In this document: positions 17,208-26,229 of the stretch, piece by piece
How the letters are laid out: every line of letters starts with the position of its first letter
Numbering within the stretch: the first letter of the stretch is position 1
Source of the DNA: Halomonas sp. A40-4
GTDB taxonomy: Bacteria; Pseudomonadota; Gammaproteobacteria; Pseudomonadales; Halomonadaceae
Assembly (NCBI RefSeq): GCF_015767635.1
Contig: NZ_CP065230.1
Location: 3,596,001-3,660,000 of the forward strand
DNA: 64,000 nucleotides
Direction: 5' to 3'
Notes under the pieces: generated by a model
Told to the model about the DNA's origin: nothing
The model's input: the letters and a program-made list of their open reading frames with translations, nothing else
The model's database searches: none
Position numbers and translations under genes: made by a program

Positions 17208-18797
17208 TCAGGCCACGCCCTGGCTGCGCAGGTAGTCGTCGTAGCTGCCGCTGAAGTCGACGATGCCGTCCGGCTGCATATCGATAATACGCGTGGCCAG
17301 CGACGACACGAACTCGCGGTCGTGGCTGACAAAAAGCAGGGTCCCCGGGTAGTTTTCCAGCGCCAGGTTCAGCGCCTCGATGGACTCCATGTCCAGGTGG
17401 TTGGTGGGCTCGTCCATCAGCAGCACATTGGGCTGAGTGAGGATTAACTTACCGAACAGCATTCGCCCTTGCTCGCCGCCGGAAATCACCTTGACCGATT
17501 TATCGATGTCATCACTGGAAAACAGCATCCGCCCCAGCGCACCGCGCACCACCTGCTCACCGCCCTGTGTCCACTGACCCATCCATTCAAACAAGGTGGC
17601 ATCAACAGCAAAATCGTCGGTATGGTCCTGAGCGAATACGCCAAGCTCGGCGGCTTCTGTCCACTTCACTTCGCCAGCATCCGGGTGCAGCTCGCCGCCC
17701 AGGGTTTTCAGCAGGGTCGTTTTTCCAATGCCGTTGGGCCCGATAATCGCGATCCGCTCACCGGCTTCGACGGTCATCGACAACCGCTCAAACAGCGCCT
17801 TCTCACCGTTATAGCCTTTGCTGATGTTGTCCACATTCACCGCGTTACGGTGGATCTTCTTATTCTGGTCAAAGCGGATAAACGGGCTCACCCGGCTCGA
17901 CGGCTTGATATCTTCCAGCTTGATTTTATCGATCTGGCGCGCCCGCGAGGTGGCCTGCTTGGCTTTCGAGGCGTTGGCCGAGAAGCGGCTGACAAACTGT
18001 TGCAGCTCGGCAATCTGGGCCTTTTTCTTGGCGTTGTCCGAGTGCTGACGCTCGCGTGCGGCGGTAGCGGCGGTCATGTAGTCGTCGTAGTTACCGGGGA
18101 ACAGGGTAATCTCGCCGTAATCCAGGTCCGCCATATGGGTGCACACGCTATTCAGGAAGTGGCGGTCGTGGGAAATGATCACCATGGTGCTGTTGCGCGC
18201 CTTGAGCATGTCCTCCAGCCAACGGATGGTATTGATATCCAGATGGTTGGTGGGCTCGTCGAGGAGCAGGACATCCGGATCCGAAAACAGTGCCTGAGCC
18301 AGCAGCACGCGCAGTTTCCAACCGGGTGACACCTCACTCATCGGGCCGGTGTGCTGTTCGATGGGAATGCCCAGTCCAAGGAGCAGCTCGCCTGCACGGG
18401 CTTCGGCAGTGTAGCCATCCAGTTCGGCAAAGCGCACTTCCAGATCCGCCACCGCCATGCCGTCCTCTTCGCTCATTTCCGCCAGGGAATAGATCCGCTC
18501 GCGCTCGGCGGTGACCGACCAAAGCTCGTCGTTGCCCATGATCACGGTATCGATGACACGCTCGTTTTCAAACGCAAACTGGTCCTGGCGCAGCTTACCC
18601 AGCCGCGTGCTGCTATCCAGCATCACCTGGCCGGATGTCGGCTCAAGCTCGCCACCCAGAATCTTCATGAACGTGGATTTGCCGCAGCCATTGGCGCCAA
18701 TCAGGCCGTAGCGATTGCCGTTGTTGAACTTGACGGAGACGTTTTCAAACAGGGGCTTGGCCCCGAACTGCATGGTGATATTAGCGGTTGCGATCAA
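17208..18797 (-). CDS. ybiT: ABC-F ATPase, YbiT type
   Basis: This 529-residue soluble protein has two ABC ATPase domains and no membrane part. Domain 1 shows GANGCGKST (Walker A), the SPGWKLR signature typical of YbiT, and [11 protein letters not shown]. Domain 2 shows [18 protein letters not shown] and [12 protein letters not shown] charged linker (about residues 240-310) joins them. ABC-F proteins act on the ribosome to relieve stalls. The start is TTG at 18797-18795: the N-terminus then aligns residue for residue with E. coli YbiT (..N.TMQFG.KPLFEN), and no ATG is placed better. It stands alone, convergent with the ZipA-like gene. Confidence 0.93.
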   Translation of the reverse strand: MIATANITMQFGAKPLFENVSVKFNNGNRYGLIGANGCGKSTFMKILGGELEPTSGQVMLDSSTRLGKLRQDQFAFENERVIDTVIMGNDELWSVTAERERIYSLAEMSEEDGMAVADLEVRFAELDGYTAEARAGELLLGLGIPIEQHTGPMSEVSPGWKLRVLLAQALFSDPDVLLLDEPTNHLDINTIRWLEDMLKARNSTMVIISHDRHFLNSVCTHMADLDYGEITLFPGNYDDYMTAATAARERQHSDNAKKKAQIAELQQFVSRFSANASKAKQATSRARQIDKIKLEDIKPSSRVSPFIRFDQNKKIHRNAVNVDNISKGYNGEKALFERLSMTVEAGERIAIIGPNGIGKTTLLKTLGGELHPDAGEVKWTEAAELGVFAQDHTDDFAVDATLFEWMGQWTQGGEQVVRGALGRMLFSSDDIDKSVKVISGGEQGRMLFGKLILTQPNVLLMDEPTNHLDMESIEALNLALENYPGTLLFVSHDREFVSSLATRIIDMQPDGIVDFSGSYDDYLRSQGVA

Positions 18798-18877
18798 GAT
18801 CTGGGCCCTGAGTATGTAGAGTGCGCATCGAAAGGCCCGCGATTCTACGCGCTCTTGAGCCCTGTTACACCCATCGC

Positions 18878-19744
18878 CTAATGAGCCGCGTTGTTGGGAG
18901 CTGGCAACGCCAGCAGAAAACGTTGGCCATCAAGCGCTTGGCGCAGGTGTGTGTGCAGGATATCGACAATGCCTGGATGCTCACCTACCAGCTTGGTGGG
19001 GACGACATTCAGCCCTGGGTGGCGCTGTTCAGCGGCCGCGCAAATCTCGGCAATATCGCCGCCTTCGCCTGCGTGGCGACCGGGTGACAGAAACAGCATC
19101 GCCAAGATCACCGGTCCGGCGTGAAATTCGGACCTATCCAGCAGATTTTCCAGCAGCGGCTCGTTGAAGCGGTACTCATCGCCCTCGCGGCGCTCCATGG
19201 AGGCGGCGACGACGCTGGCAGCGTCATCGCCCAGCAGCACACTCAGCTGGCCTGCCAGGCGATTGCGCACAGCGGTAACGTCGGGGATCGGGCTACCATG
19301 ATCCACCAGCGCGACCCTCGGCGTTTGGCCTGTTGCGTATTGCTCACGAACATTGTCGGCCAGCAGCTCGGCAAGGCGCAGGTCATTATCGCCCAGTTCA
19401 TCGACCAGCGGCTGAGCCACGCGCACGTTAACGTGGGGGAAGCGTTCCTGCAGGGTGGCCATTCGCTCCGGCAGGTAGCCGGTCAGTGCCTTACTGGGGC
19501 CGAAAAAGAACGGCAGCACGATAATGTCGTCAGCGCCTTGTTCAGCCGCCCGCTCGGCAGCAGGACCCAGCGTTATCGCAGGAATGCCATCAACCTTTTC
19601 CACTGGGATCTTGTTGGAGTGCAGCAGCGAAGCCGCCTGCACGGTTTCGCCCATGAGCTCGCTAAGGGACGCCGCCACACGCCGCAAGTTATGGGTTGCC
19701 TGGGGCCGCAGGGAGCCGTTATCCACCAGAAAAATCGCGCGCAT
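18878..19744 (-). CDS. Duplicated CbiX/sirohydrochlorin chelatase-like protein
   Basis: This 288-residue protein is built of two CbiX-type halves (about 3-140 and 145-275). The C-terminal half keeps both histidines expected for metal chelation: VDHGSP and [15 protein letters not shown]. The N-terminal half has VDNGSL and [13 protein letters not shown], so both His are lost. Only one active site is therefore predicted. Family members insert cobalt, nickel or iron into sirohydrochlorin, but no tetrapyrrole genes are nearby. I start it at the ATG preceded by AAAAAGGAGACAGGC; a frame extending to 19876 would overlap the deacetylase gene and has no ribosome-binding site. It lies 34 bases behind that gene and is probably co-transcribed. 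Confidence 0.82.
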   Translation of the reverse strand: MRAIFLVDNGSLRPQATHNLRRVAASLSELMGETVQAASLLHSNKIPVEKVDGIPAITLGPAAERAAEQGADDIIVLPFFFGPSKALTGYLPERMATLQERFPHVNVRVAQPLVDELGDNDLRLAELLADNVREQYATGQTPRVALVDHGSPIPDVTAVRNRLAGQLSVLLGDDAASVVAASMERREGDEYRFNEPLLENLLDRSEFHAGPVILAMLFLSPGRHAGEGGDIAEICAAAEQRHPGLNVVPTKLVGEHPGIVDILHTHLRQALDGQRFLLALPAPNNAAH

Positions 19745-19778
19745 GCCTGTCTCCTTTTTCATCCCTATTTCTTCATTG

Positions 19779-20696
19779 CTATTCGCCGATACGTTCAAGC
19801 ACATCTGCCGCTGCTCGATGAAGCTGGGCGTGGCGCTTTGCCAACGTGACGATATCACGATCATAGCCGCCGCCAATCACCGCCGCGACGGGGATGTCAG
19901 CTTCTCGACAGCACGTCAGTACATAGGCATCTCGTTGATAAAGCCCTTCGTCACTCAGCGCCAGATAGCCCAGGCGGTCATCACGATGAACATCCACGCC
20001 GGCGTCATAAAGCACCACATCCGGCTGATAAGCCGCCAACAGGCCTGGCAATCGCGATGCCAGCACCGCCAGATAAGCATTGTCTTCCATCCCATTGGCA
20101 AGGGCGACATCTAGATCGCTTTTCGCCTTGCGAGCGGGAAAGTTGCGACCGGCATGCATTGAAAACGTAAAGACGCCAGGTACGCCTGCGAAGAGGCGTG
20201 CCGTGCCATCGCCCTGGTGAACATCGCAATCGACGATCAACACCCGCTCGACCCAGCCTTTTGTCAGGGCATGAGCCGCCGCAACAGCAAGGTCATTAAT
20301 CAAGCAATAACCGCTCGCTGCATCAGCATGGGCATGATGGGTGCCACCGGCTGAGTTGCAGGCAAGTCCTGTTGCCAAAGCGACTTCCAGCGACAGCAGC
20401 GTGCCGCCGGTTTCCAGCCTTACCCGTTCGACCAGCGCGTCAGACCAAACAAAGCCACTACGGCGCTGTGCGGCACGATCAAGCGTACCGCTCAAAAAAG
20501 CGTCCAGGTACGCCTGAGTATGCACGCGCGCCAACGCACCGACACTGGCAGGCCGGGGGGTTAGCCACTCAACTGGCGTCGCCAGCGCCTGCTCTCCAAG
20601 CTGTTGGCGAAGGACGCGAAACTTCTCCATTGGAAAGGGGTGGTTAACTGGTAAATCAATCGTATAACCGGGATGATGGACGATCGTTAACGCCAT
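19779..20696 (-). CDS. Histone deacetylase-family (arginase/deacetylase fold) protein
   Basis: This 305-residue zinc amidohydrolase is of the bacterial HDAC/acetoin-utilisation type. Motifs are GGTHHAHADAASGYCLIND (catalytic His pair, about residues 120-138), VLIVDCDVHQGDGTA (zinc Asp-x-His), LYDAGVDVHRDD (second zinc Asp) and a closing IGGGYDRD. Bacterial relatives remove acetyl groups from polyamines, short-chain substrates or proteins. The gene is the first of a pair with the CbiX-like gene and is divergent from chaC, whose ATG is only 38 bases away. No polyamine genes adjoin it, so the substrate is unknown. Confidence 0.88.
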   Translation of the reverse strand: MALTIVHHPGYTIDLPVNHPFPMEKFRVLRQQLGEQALATPVEWLTPRPASVGALARVHTQAYLDAFLSGTLDRAAQRRSGFVWSDALVERVRLETGGTLLSLEVALATGLACNSAGGTHHAHADAASGYCLINDLAVAAAHALTKGWVERVLIVDCDVHQGDGTARLFAGVPGVFTFSMHAGRNFPARKAKSDLDVALANGMEDNAYLAVLASRLPGLLAAYQPDVVLYDAGVDVHRDDRLGYLALSDEGLYQRDAYVLTCCREADIPVAAVIGGGYDRDIVTLAKRHAQLHRAAADVLERIGE

Positions 20697-20734
20697 TGTA
20701 CGATGCCACTTAGGTAATCGGGGGTAGATGCTTT

Positions 20735-21302
20735 ATGTTGCTTGATACCACTGCCTTAAACCAGCAAAGAAACTTTTTCGATGAGCATGCCGACCTGTGG
20801 CTGTTTGGACGGCTCATTGATCTGGAAAGCTGATTTTGACTACCTGGAGCGCCAGCCCGCCTTCATTACCGGCTGGGCACGACGCTTCTGGCAAGCCTCC
20901 CACGACCACCGCGGTACTCCAGACGCACCTGGGCGTGTTGCCACGTTGATCCGTGCGCCAGGCGCAGTGTGCCACGGCATGGCCTACCGCATTACGCCTG
21001 AAGTACTCGGCCCTCTGGATGTGCGCGAGAAAAATGGCTACCTGCGGGAAAAAGTACCCTTAACCTTTACTGACGAGAATGGCGGCGAGTATGGCCAGAG
21101 CGAGGGGCTGATTTATCTGGCAAGCGAGGACAACCCGGCATTTCTCGGCGAGGCGCCGCTTGCCGATATGGCACGTCAAATCAACCAGGCCCATGGCCCC
21201 AGCGGCCCCAATCGCGAGTACCTTTTAAACCTCGCCCACGCCCTGCGCGAGCTAGGAGCGGATGATGCGCATATTTTCGCGCTGGAGAAGCAACTGGGGT
21301 AG
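20735..21302 (+). pseudogene. chaC: Gamma-glutamylcyclotransferase ChaC, frameshifted near the N-terminus
   Basis: The body (from 20811) reads as ChaC: GSLIWKADFDYLERQPAFITGWARRFWQ, then CHGMAYRI, EKNGYLREKVPL and the catalytic-Glu region EGLIYLASEDNP. ChaC degrades glutathione to 5-oxoproline and Cys-Gly. The true N-terminus is in another frame: an ATG at 20735 behind GGGGGTAG gives a peptide ending DLWLFG at 20809. The conserved motif LWLFGYGSLIW is therefore split inside the Tyr codon, of which only the last C (20810) remains. Two bases appear to be missing. The in-frame ATG at 20781 would make a protein lacking the FGYG glycine loop needed for binding. This is either a real inactivating deletion or a sequencing error. 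Confidence 0.85.
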
Positions 21303-21325
21303 CCCTCAGGTACCCAGCTACATAT

Positions 21326-21619
21326 TCACATCATCAGCCATGACAGGATAAACAGCCCCAGCAGGGTTTGGATGATACCGCCGATGATCGAACCGCGGAA
21401 AAAGGCCCGCAATCCTCCCCATAGAATCAACACGCCGATGATCAGCACCACGATGCTGAAAAACGAGTCGCTGATGCCCAGCGAGCGTGTCAGGCCATCG
21501 ATAAACTCATCAAACGCGCCGAAGAGATTGGTAAAGATACCCATTAGAAACTCGACGACGCCACGAATCACTTCACCGATTGTTTCGCCAACATCATCAA
21601 AAAATCCGTTTGCTTGCAT
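21326..21619 (-). CDS. Small membrane protein of unknown function
   Basis: This 97-residue protein has an amphipathic, acidic N-terminal half (DDVGETIGEVIRGVVEFLMGIF) and two hydrophobic segments, at about residues 52-70 and 77-96. Only five residues (FFRGS) separate the segments, so it looks like a hairpin inserted in the inner membrane. I do not recognise the family. The ribosome-binding site is weak. It is convergent with chaC (24 bases apart) and stands alone. Confidence 0.65.
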   Translation of the reverse strand: MQANGFFDDVGETIGEVIRGVVEFLMGIFTNLFGAFDEFIDGLTRSLGISDSFFSIVVLIIGVLILWGGLRAFFRGSIIGGIIQTLLGLFILSWLMM

Positions 21620-21802
21620 GACTCATATCCATGTTTAAAGGGGCGACTGCCTATTGTCAGTGAAGTCGTGCGCTAGCGCAAAGCGAGGTGTCAAAACGGG
21701 GGTGTTTGCATAATGGGCGCTTAGCGCTAAAGTTGACCCAACAGCCGTTTAAAAAATAGCCGCTTCATTATTGGCCCTCTAACACAATAAGAGGTGGTCA
21801 CT

Positions 21803-23473
21803 ATGCCGTCACACTTTCCCCTCGCTGATCGGCTACAAGCGAGCACCCATCAGGTGGAAAACCAGCCGCCGTCGCTGGAAAACTACAATAGCTACACCAC
21901 TGACCGCGCGCTTCAGGAAGGCGTCAAGCGCGAAGGCGACACTGACGACACGGCTCTCAAAACGTTTGGCCAGTGGGCAGGCTCCTCTGAAGCCATCGCC
22001 TTAGGGTTTGACGCCAACCGCCACTCGCCACAATTGGTGACCCATGACCGGCAAGGCCACCGGGTCGATTTGATCGAGTTTCACCCCGCCTATCACCAGC
22101 TTATGCAAACAGCGGTGGAGCACGGCCTGCACGCCAGCCCCTGGCGCAACCCGGGTCCGGGGGCCCATGTTGCCCGCGCCGCCAACTACTTCCTGCACAC
22201 CCAGGTGGAAGCAGCTCACGGCTGCCCGATCACCATGACGTTCGCTGCCCTGCCAGCCTTACGCCATCAGCCCAGCCTGCTTGAGAGCTGGGGCGATAAA
22301 ATCACCGCGCCCCACTACGACCCGCGCAACGTGCCCTATTTCGAAAAACAGGCCGTCACCCTGGGTATGGCAATGACCGAGAAGCAGGGTGGCTCGGACG
22401 TGCGCCTTAATACCACCCGCGCCTACCCGATTGATCAAGGCGGTCCGGGCGAGGCCTATGAACTGGTCGGCCATAAATGGTTTGTCTCGGCGCCGATGTG
22501 CGACGCTTTTCTGGTGCTCGCCCAGGCACCCGGCGGTTTGAGCTGTTTTCTGCTGCCGCGCTGGCGGCCCGACGGTACTAAAAACCCACTTCATATCCAG
22601 CAGTTAAAGCGCAAGATGGGCAACGTGGCGAACGCTTCCAGCGAGGTCGAACTGCGCGGCGCCTTTGCCTGGATGGTGGGCGAGGAAGGACGCGGCGTGC
22701 GCACCATCATCGAGATGGTCGCCATGACCCGCTACGACTGCATGATTGGCTCCGCGGCCGGCATGCGCCAGGCGACTGCCCAGGCAATTCATCACACCAT
22801 CCATCGTCATGCCTTCGGGGCGCGCTTGAGCGAACAGCCGCTGATGCAAAACGTGCTCGCCGACCTGGCCATCGAGAGTGAAGCCGCGACCACCCTGATG
22901 CTGCGCATGGCGAGCGCCATGGATCAGCAGAACAACGAGCACGAGCGCCTGCTTTCGCGGATTGCCACGCCGGTCGGCAAGTACTGGATCTGCAAGCGCA
23001 CGCCCCACCACGCCTATGAAGCGATGGAGGTGATTGGCGGTAGCGGCGTCATGGAAACCCACATAACGGCACGCCTGTTCCGCGAATCCCCAGTTAACGC
23101 CATCTGGGAAGGCAGCGGTAATGTTCAATGCCTGGATATCCTGCGCGCGATTGAAAAGCAGCCCGAGGTGCTCGACGCCTATTTTGCAGAGCTCGCCAAG
23201 GCAAAAGGCGCTGATACGCATCTGGACCGCTTTATTCACCAGTTACAGCAGCAAATGCAGGATACCCAAGCGCTTCAGTACCGCGCACGCCAGTTGGCGG
23301 ACGGTATGGCCCTGGCGTTACAGGGCGCCCTGCTGGTGCAGCACGCACCGGCTTGTGTGGCCGATGCGTTCTGCGCCGGACGGCTGGCGGAGCACAACGG
23401 CCTCAGTACCGGCACGCTGCCGGCCGGGCTTGATTGCACGGCAATCATTGCGCGCGCCCAGCCAGCAGAATAA
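21803..23473 (+). CDS. AidB-like acyl-CoA dehydrogenase
   Basis: This 556-residue flavoprotein is of the AidB/isovaleryl-CoA dehydrogenase-like branch. The landmarks are GMAMTEKQGGSDVRLNTT (FAD/substrate loop, about residue 195), YELVGHKWFVSAPMCDAFLVLAQ, ..MGNVANASSEVEL, a VIGGSGVMETHITARLFRESPVNAIWEGSGN block near 430 and an extra C-terminal helical domain. Length exceeds ordinary acyl-CoA dehydrogenases (about 380) and matches AidB, which binds DNA and is linked to the alkylation response in E. coli. I prefer the ATG at 21803 with GAGGTG upstream over the GTG at 21794. It is monocistronic. The physiological substrate is unknown, and no ada gene is adjacent. Confidence 0.88.
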   Translation: MPSHFPLADRLQASTHQVENQPPSLENYNSYTTDRALQEGVKREGDTDDTALKTFGQWAGSSEAIALGFDANRHSPQLVTHDRQGHRVDLIEFHPAYHQLMQTAVEHGLHASPWRNPGPGAHVARAANYFLHTQVEAAHGCPITMTFAALPALRHQPSLLESWGDKITAPHYDPRNVPYFEKQAVTLGMAMTEKQGGSDVRLNTTRAYPIDQGGPGEAYELVGHKWFVSAPMCDAFLVLAQAPGGLSCFLLPRWRPDGTKNPLHIQQLKRKMGNVANASSEVELRGAFAWMVGEEGRGVRTIIEMVAMTRYDCMIGSAAGMRQATAQAIHHTIHRHAFGARLSEQPLMQNVLADLAIESEAATTLMLRMASAMDQQNNEHERLLSRIATPVGKYWICKRTPHHAYEAMEVIGGSGVMETHITARLFRESPVNAIWEGSGNVQCLDILRAIEKQPEVLDAYFAELAKAKGADTHLDRFIHQLQQQMQDTQALQYRARQLADGMALALQGALLVQHAPACVADAFCAGRLAEHNGLSTGTLPAGLDCTAIIARAQPAE

Positions 23474-23576
23474 TTCTGTTGAAACAGGCCCGTGGAATCA
23501 GCGTTCACGACTTTGGTCGACTTCCATTGCGTAGCTGATAACGTTAAAAACCATCACGATTAAACAATAATCAGGT

Positions 23577-23773
23577 AATAGCGGGAGAGCTTGGCGGATC
23601 TCACAAGGATGACGCCAGCGCCGAAGGAGCAACAACCCCGGAAACTCTCAGGCAACCGGACCGCTATTGCTCACACTTTCCGAAGAGCGGCTGATGACTG
23701 CGTCACTCAGCCCACCGAAGGAGCAAGCGCGCCCCACAGGGCACGCGAATCTCTCAGGTTCCATGACGGAAGG
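23577..23773 (+). promoter_or_regulatory. Tandem glycine riboswitch (two aptamers)
   Basis: Two glycine-type aptamers are visible. Aptamer I (23577-23668) is closed by a perfect 8-bp P1, AATAGCGG with CCGCTATT, and holds GCGCCGAAGGAGCAA and AAACTCTCAGGCAA. A 7-base linker follows. Aptamer II (23676-23773) is closed by CTTTCCG with CGGAAGG and holds CACCGAAGGAGCAAG and AATCTCTCAGG. These core strings are the signature of the glycine riboswitch. From 23774 to the start codon I see no terminator with a T-run, so control may be at translation. Tandem glycine riboswitches usually turn expression on when glycine is high. Confidence 0.93.
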
Positions 23774-23839
23774 GGTACGCCCAGCAGCCATTACGCCGTT
23801 AGGTGGGATTCCCGACGCTCATGAAAACCGGAGAGACTT

Positions 23840-25102
23840 ATGCAACGCATTGCCGTTATCGGTGGTGGTATCACCGGCATTACCAGCGCCTACGCCCTGG
23901 CCAAACGTGGCTATGAGGTCACCGTCTTTGAAAAGCATCGCTATGCCGCGATGGAAACCTCGTTTGCCAACGGGGGCCAGCTGTCAGCCTCTAACGCCGA
24001 AGTGTGGAACCACTGGCCGACGGTCATCAAGGGCCTGCGCTGGATGCTCAGAAACGACGCGCCACTACTGGTCAATCCCCGCCCGAGTTGGCACAAGCTC
24101 AGCTGGTTTGGCGAATTTATTGCCGCGATTCCCAAGTACGCCGCCAATACCACCGAGACCGCACGGCTGGCCATTGCCGCCCGCGAGCACCTGTTTCAGT
24201 GGGCAAAAGACGAGCAGATCGATTTCGACTTAAAGCAGAAAGGCATTCTGCATATCTATCGCGACAAAGCGGGCTATGACCACGCCGCCAAGGTATCGCA
24301 ACTGCTCAGCAAAGGTGGTCTGGAGCGCCAGCCGGTGACGCCCGAGGAAATGCGTGCCATCGAACCCACCCTGGCGGGTAACTACTACGGCGGCTTCTTT
24401 ACCGAAAGCGACGCCACCGGCGATATTCACAAGTTTACCCACGGCCTGGCGCAAGCCGCCGAACGTCGCGGTGTAACCCTCAAATACGGCCATAGCGTGC
24501 AGGATATCGGCGCGGACGAACAGCACGCCTGGATCACCGCCTCTCTTGAAGGCGAGGCTGACGGCGAACCGGTGCGCGAAACCTTTGATAGCGTGGTGGT
24601 ATGCGCCGGGGTGGGCAGCCGCGCCTTGGCCGCCAAGCTGGGCGACCGGGTCAATATCTATCCGGTCAAAGGCTACTCGATTACCGTGCAGCTCGATGAT
24701 GCCGCCTCCCAGCAGGCTGCGCCAACGGTCAGCCTGCTGGATGATGAAACCAAACTGGTCACCAGCCGCCTCGGGGATGAACGTTTTCGGATTGCCGGTA
24801 CCGCCGAGTTCAACGGCTTCAACCGCGATATTCGCGACAACCGCATCCGCCCGCTTATCCGCTGGGTGGAAGAGTGCTTCCCTGGTGTCAGCACCCGCCG
24901 CGTGGTGCCTTGGGCGGGCCTGCGCCCGATGCTCCCCAACATGCTGCCCAAGGTCGGCCCCGGCAAACTGCCCACCGTGTTCTACAATACTGGTCACGGC
25001 CACCTGGGCTGGACGCTCTCTGCCATTACCGCCGATATGCTGGCGGATGCGGTGGCGGCGAAAAACGCACAGGGCGAGCGATCGACCCAACCACTCGCCT
25101 AG
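23840..25102 (+). CDS. dadA: FAD-dependent D-amino-acid dehydrogenase, DadA family
   Basis: This 420-residue flavoprotein opens with the FAD-binding motif IAVIGGGITGITSAYALAKRGYEVTVFEK. It has the DadA landmarks TSFANGGQLSASNAEVWN (around residue 38), RPSWHKLSWF, VVVCAGVGSRALAAKLG, YPVKGYSITV and the C-terminal TGHGHLGWTLSAITADML. DadA oxidises D-alanine and other D-amino acids to 2-oxo acids and ammonia, and passes electrons to the respiratory chain at the inner membrane. The start follows CCGGAGAG. The glycine riboswitch in its leader suggests that it oxidises glycine or responds to glycine as a proxy for amino-acid excess. A LysR gene and a TRAP/dipeptidase operon follow. Confidence 0.9.
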   Translation: MQRIAVIGGGITGITSAYALAKRGYEVTVFEKHRYAAMETSFANGGQLSASNAEVWNHWPTVIKGLRWMLRNDAPLLVNPRPSWHKLSWFGEFIAAIPKYAANTTETARLAIAAREHLFQWAKDEQIDFDLKQKGILHIYRDKAGYDHAAKVSQLLSKGGLERQPVTPEEMRAIEPTLAGNYYGGFFTESDATGDIHKFTHGLAQAAERRGVTLKYGHSVQDIGADEQHAWITASLEGEADGEPVRETFDSVVVCAGVGSRALAAKLGDRVNIYPVKGYSITVQLDDAASQQAAPTVSLLDDETKLVTSRLGDERFRIAGTAEFNGFNRDIRDNRIRPLIRWVEECFPGVSTRRVVPWAGLRPMLPNMLPKVGPGKLPTVFYNTGHGHLGWTLSAITADMLADAVAAKNAQGERSTQPLA

Positions 25103-25176
25103 CCTGACCTGTACCAATTGCACTTGCCAAGCGGTCATCCGTTAATATGAATGACATCTTATGGTCAGGTGTCTTT

Positions 25177-26103
25177 ATGCTTAATCAACGTGCATTAACT
25201 TACCTCAATGAAGTTATTCGCCGCGGCTCGCTGAGGCGCGCCGCGGCCCACCTAAATGTCGATGCCTCCGCCGTTAGCCGCCAATTAAAAGCACTCGAAG
25301 AAGAATTGGATACCCAGCTATGCGAACGACACGGACGCGGCATGCGCGCAACCGCAGCCGGTCAGTTGCTGGTGCATCATTTTCATGCCCAACGGGCCTC
25401 AGAAGAGACCGTGCTCTCCCAGCTCATGGCACTTCAGGGCCTGGCGAAAGGCGAAGTGCGTATTGCCGTTGGGGAAGGGTTTATCGCCGATCTGATCACC
25501 GCGCCGCTAGGAACGTTTATGTCGGCGTTTGCGGGTATTAATGTCGAAGTCCGCATGGCGGGCGTCAATGAAGCGATGTCGCTACTCAAAGACCGTGAAG
25601 TGGATATCGCACTACTTTATGCACCGCCGGTGGACCCGCAGCTTTACTGCCATGTGGAAACCCGCCAGCCACTCGATGTCATTGTGCCACCCAATCACCC
25701 ACTCATTGAGTTGGACCGGCCTGTGACGCTGCATGACTTAAAAGATTGGCCGCTGGCGTTAATGGACAATCCTTTCGGTATGCGGCAAATGGTCAATATG
25801 GTGGCCCACCAGGAGCGTATTCATCTCGAAGCACGCCTGCACACCAACTCTGTCTCCGTGTTGAAGAATTTCGTTCGCTCAGGCATTGGCGTTACGTTTA
25901 TGCCGGAAATCACTGTCATCGATGAAATAGAACGCGGCGAAATTTGCACGCTACCCATGCGCTACCCGGTGATGAACGGTACCCGTGCGCAGATCGTTAG
26001 CTTGAAGGGGCAGGAACTCCCTGTGGCTTCCACGGCCTGTATCGATCATTTACACAAAGGCATGCGCTTTTTCTCGGCCGATGCGCCGCGACTGTTGCAA
26101 TAA
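25177..26103 (+). CDS. LysR-family transcriptional regulator
   Basis: This 308-residue protein has an N-terminal winged helix (RRGSLRRAAAHLNVDASAVSRQLKALEEELDTQL, residues 12-45) and a type-2 periplasmic-binding-like effector domain. I start it at MLNQRALTYL with CAGGTG upstream; an in-frame ATG 30 bases earlier lacks a ribosome-binding site. It lies between dadA and the TRAP operon on the same strand. With 126 bases before dctP, it probably activates that operon. A CATAGTC direct repeat in the gap could be its site. Confidence 0.88.
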   Translation: MLNQRALTYLNEVIRRGSLRRAAAHLNVDASAVSRQLKALEEELDTQLCERHGRGMRATAAGQLLVHHFHAQRASEETVLSQLMALQGLAKGEVRIAVGEGFIADLITAPLGTFMSAFAGINVEVRMAGVNEAMSLLKDREVDIALLYAPPVDPQLYCHVETRQPLDVIVPPNHPLIELDRPVTLHDLKDWPLALMDNPFGMRQMVNMVAHQERIHLEARLHTNSVSVLKNFVRSGIGVTFMPEITVIDEIERGEICTLPMRYPVMNGTRAQIVSLKGQELPVASTACIDHLHKGMRFFSADAPRLLQ

Positions 26104-26123
26104 AGTCCACACTAAGGGTCTTG

Positions 26124-26149
26124 CATAGTCAACGCCTCAATACATAGTC
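26124..26149 (+). promoter_or_regulatory. CATAGTC direct repeat upstream of dctP
   Basis: CATAGTC occurs at 26124-26130 and 26143-26149, 19 bases apart, about 80 bases before the dctP start. A -10-like TATAAA follows at 26167 without a good -35. This is a possible activator site for the adjacent LysR protein; the evidence is geometry only. Confidence 0.3.
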
Positions 26150-26229
26150 TTCTTGTAGGCAACACCTATAAATCTAATAGCGCTCACTCAGCACCCTACA
26201 GCTCACGACAATAAACCAGGAGACTGACT

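Noticed and set aside
17469..18329. 286-codon open frame on the plus strand
   Set aside because: It is antisense to the well-supported YbiT gene.
18745..19876. 132-base upstream extension of the CbiX-like gene
   Set aside because: The extra N-terminus overlaps the deacetylase gene and lacks a ribosome-binding site, while the internal ATG at 19744 has AAGGAG.
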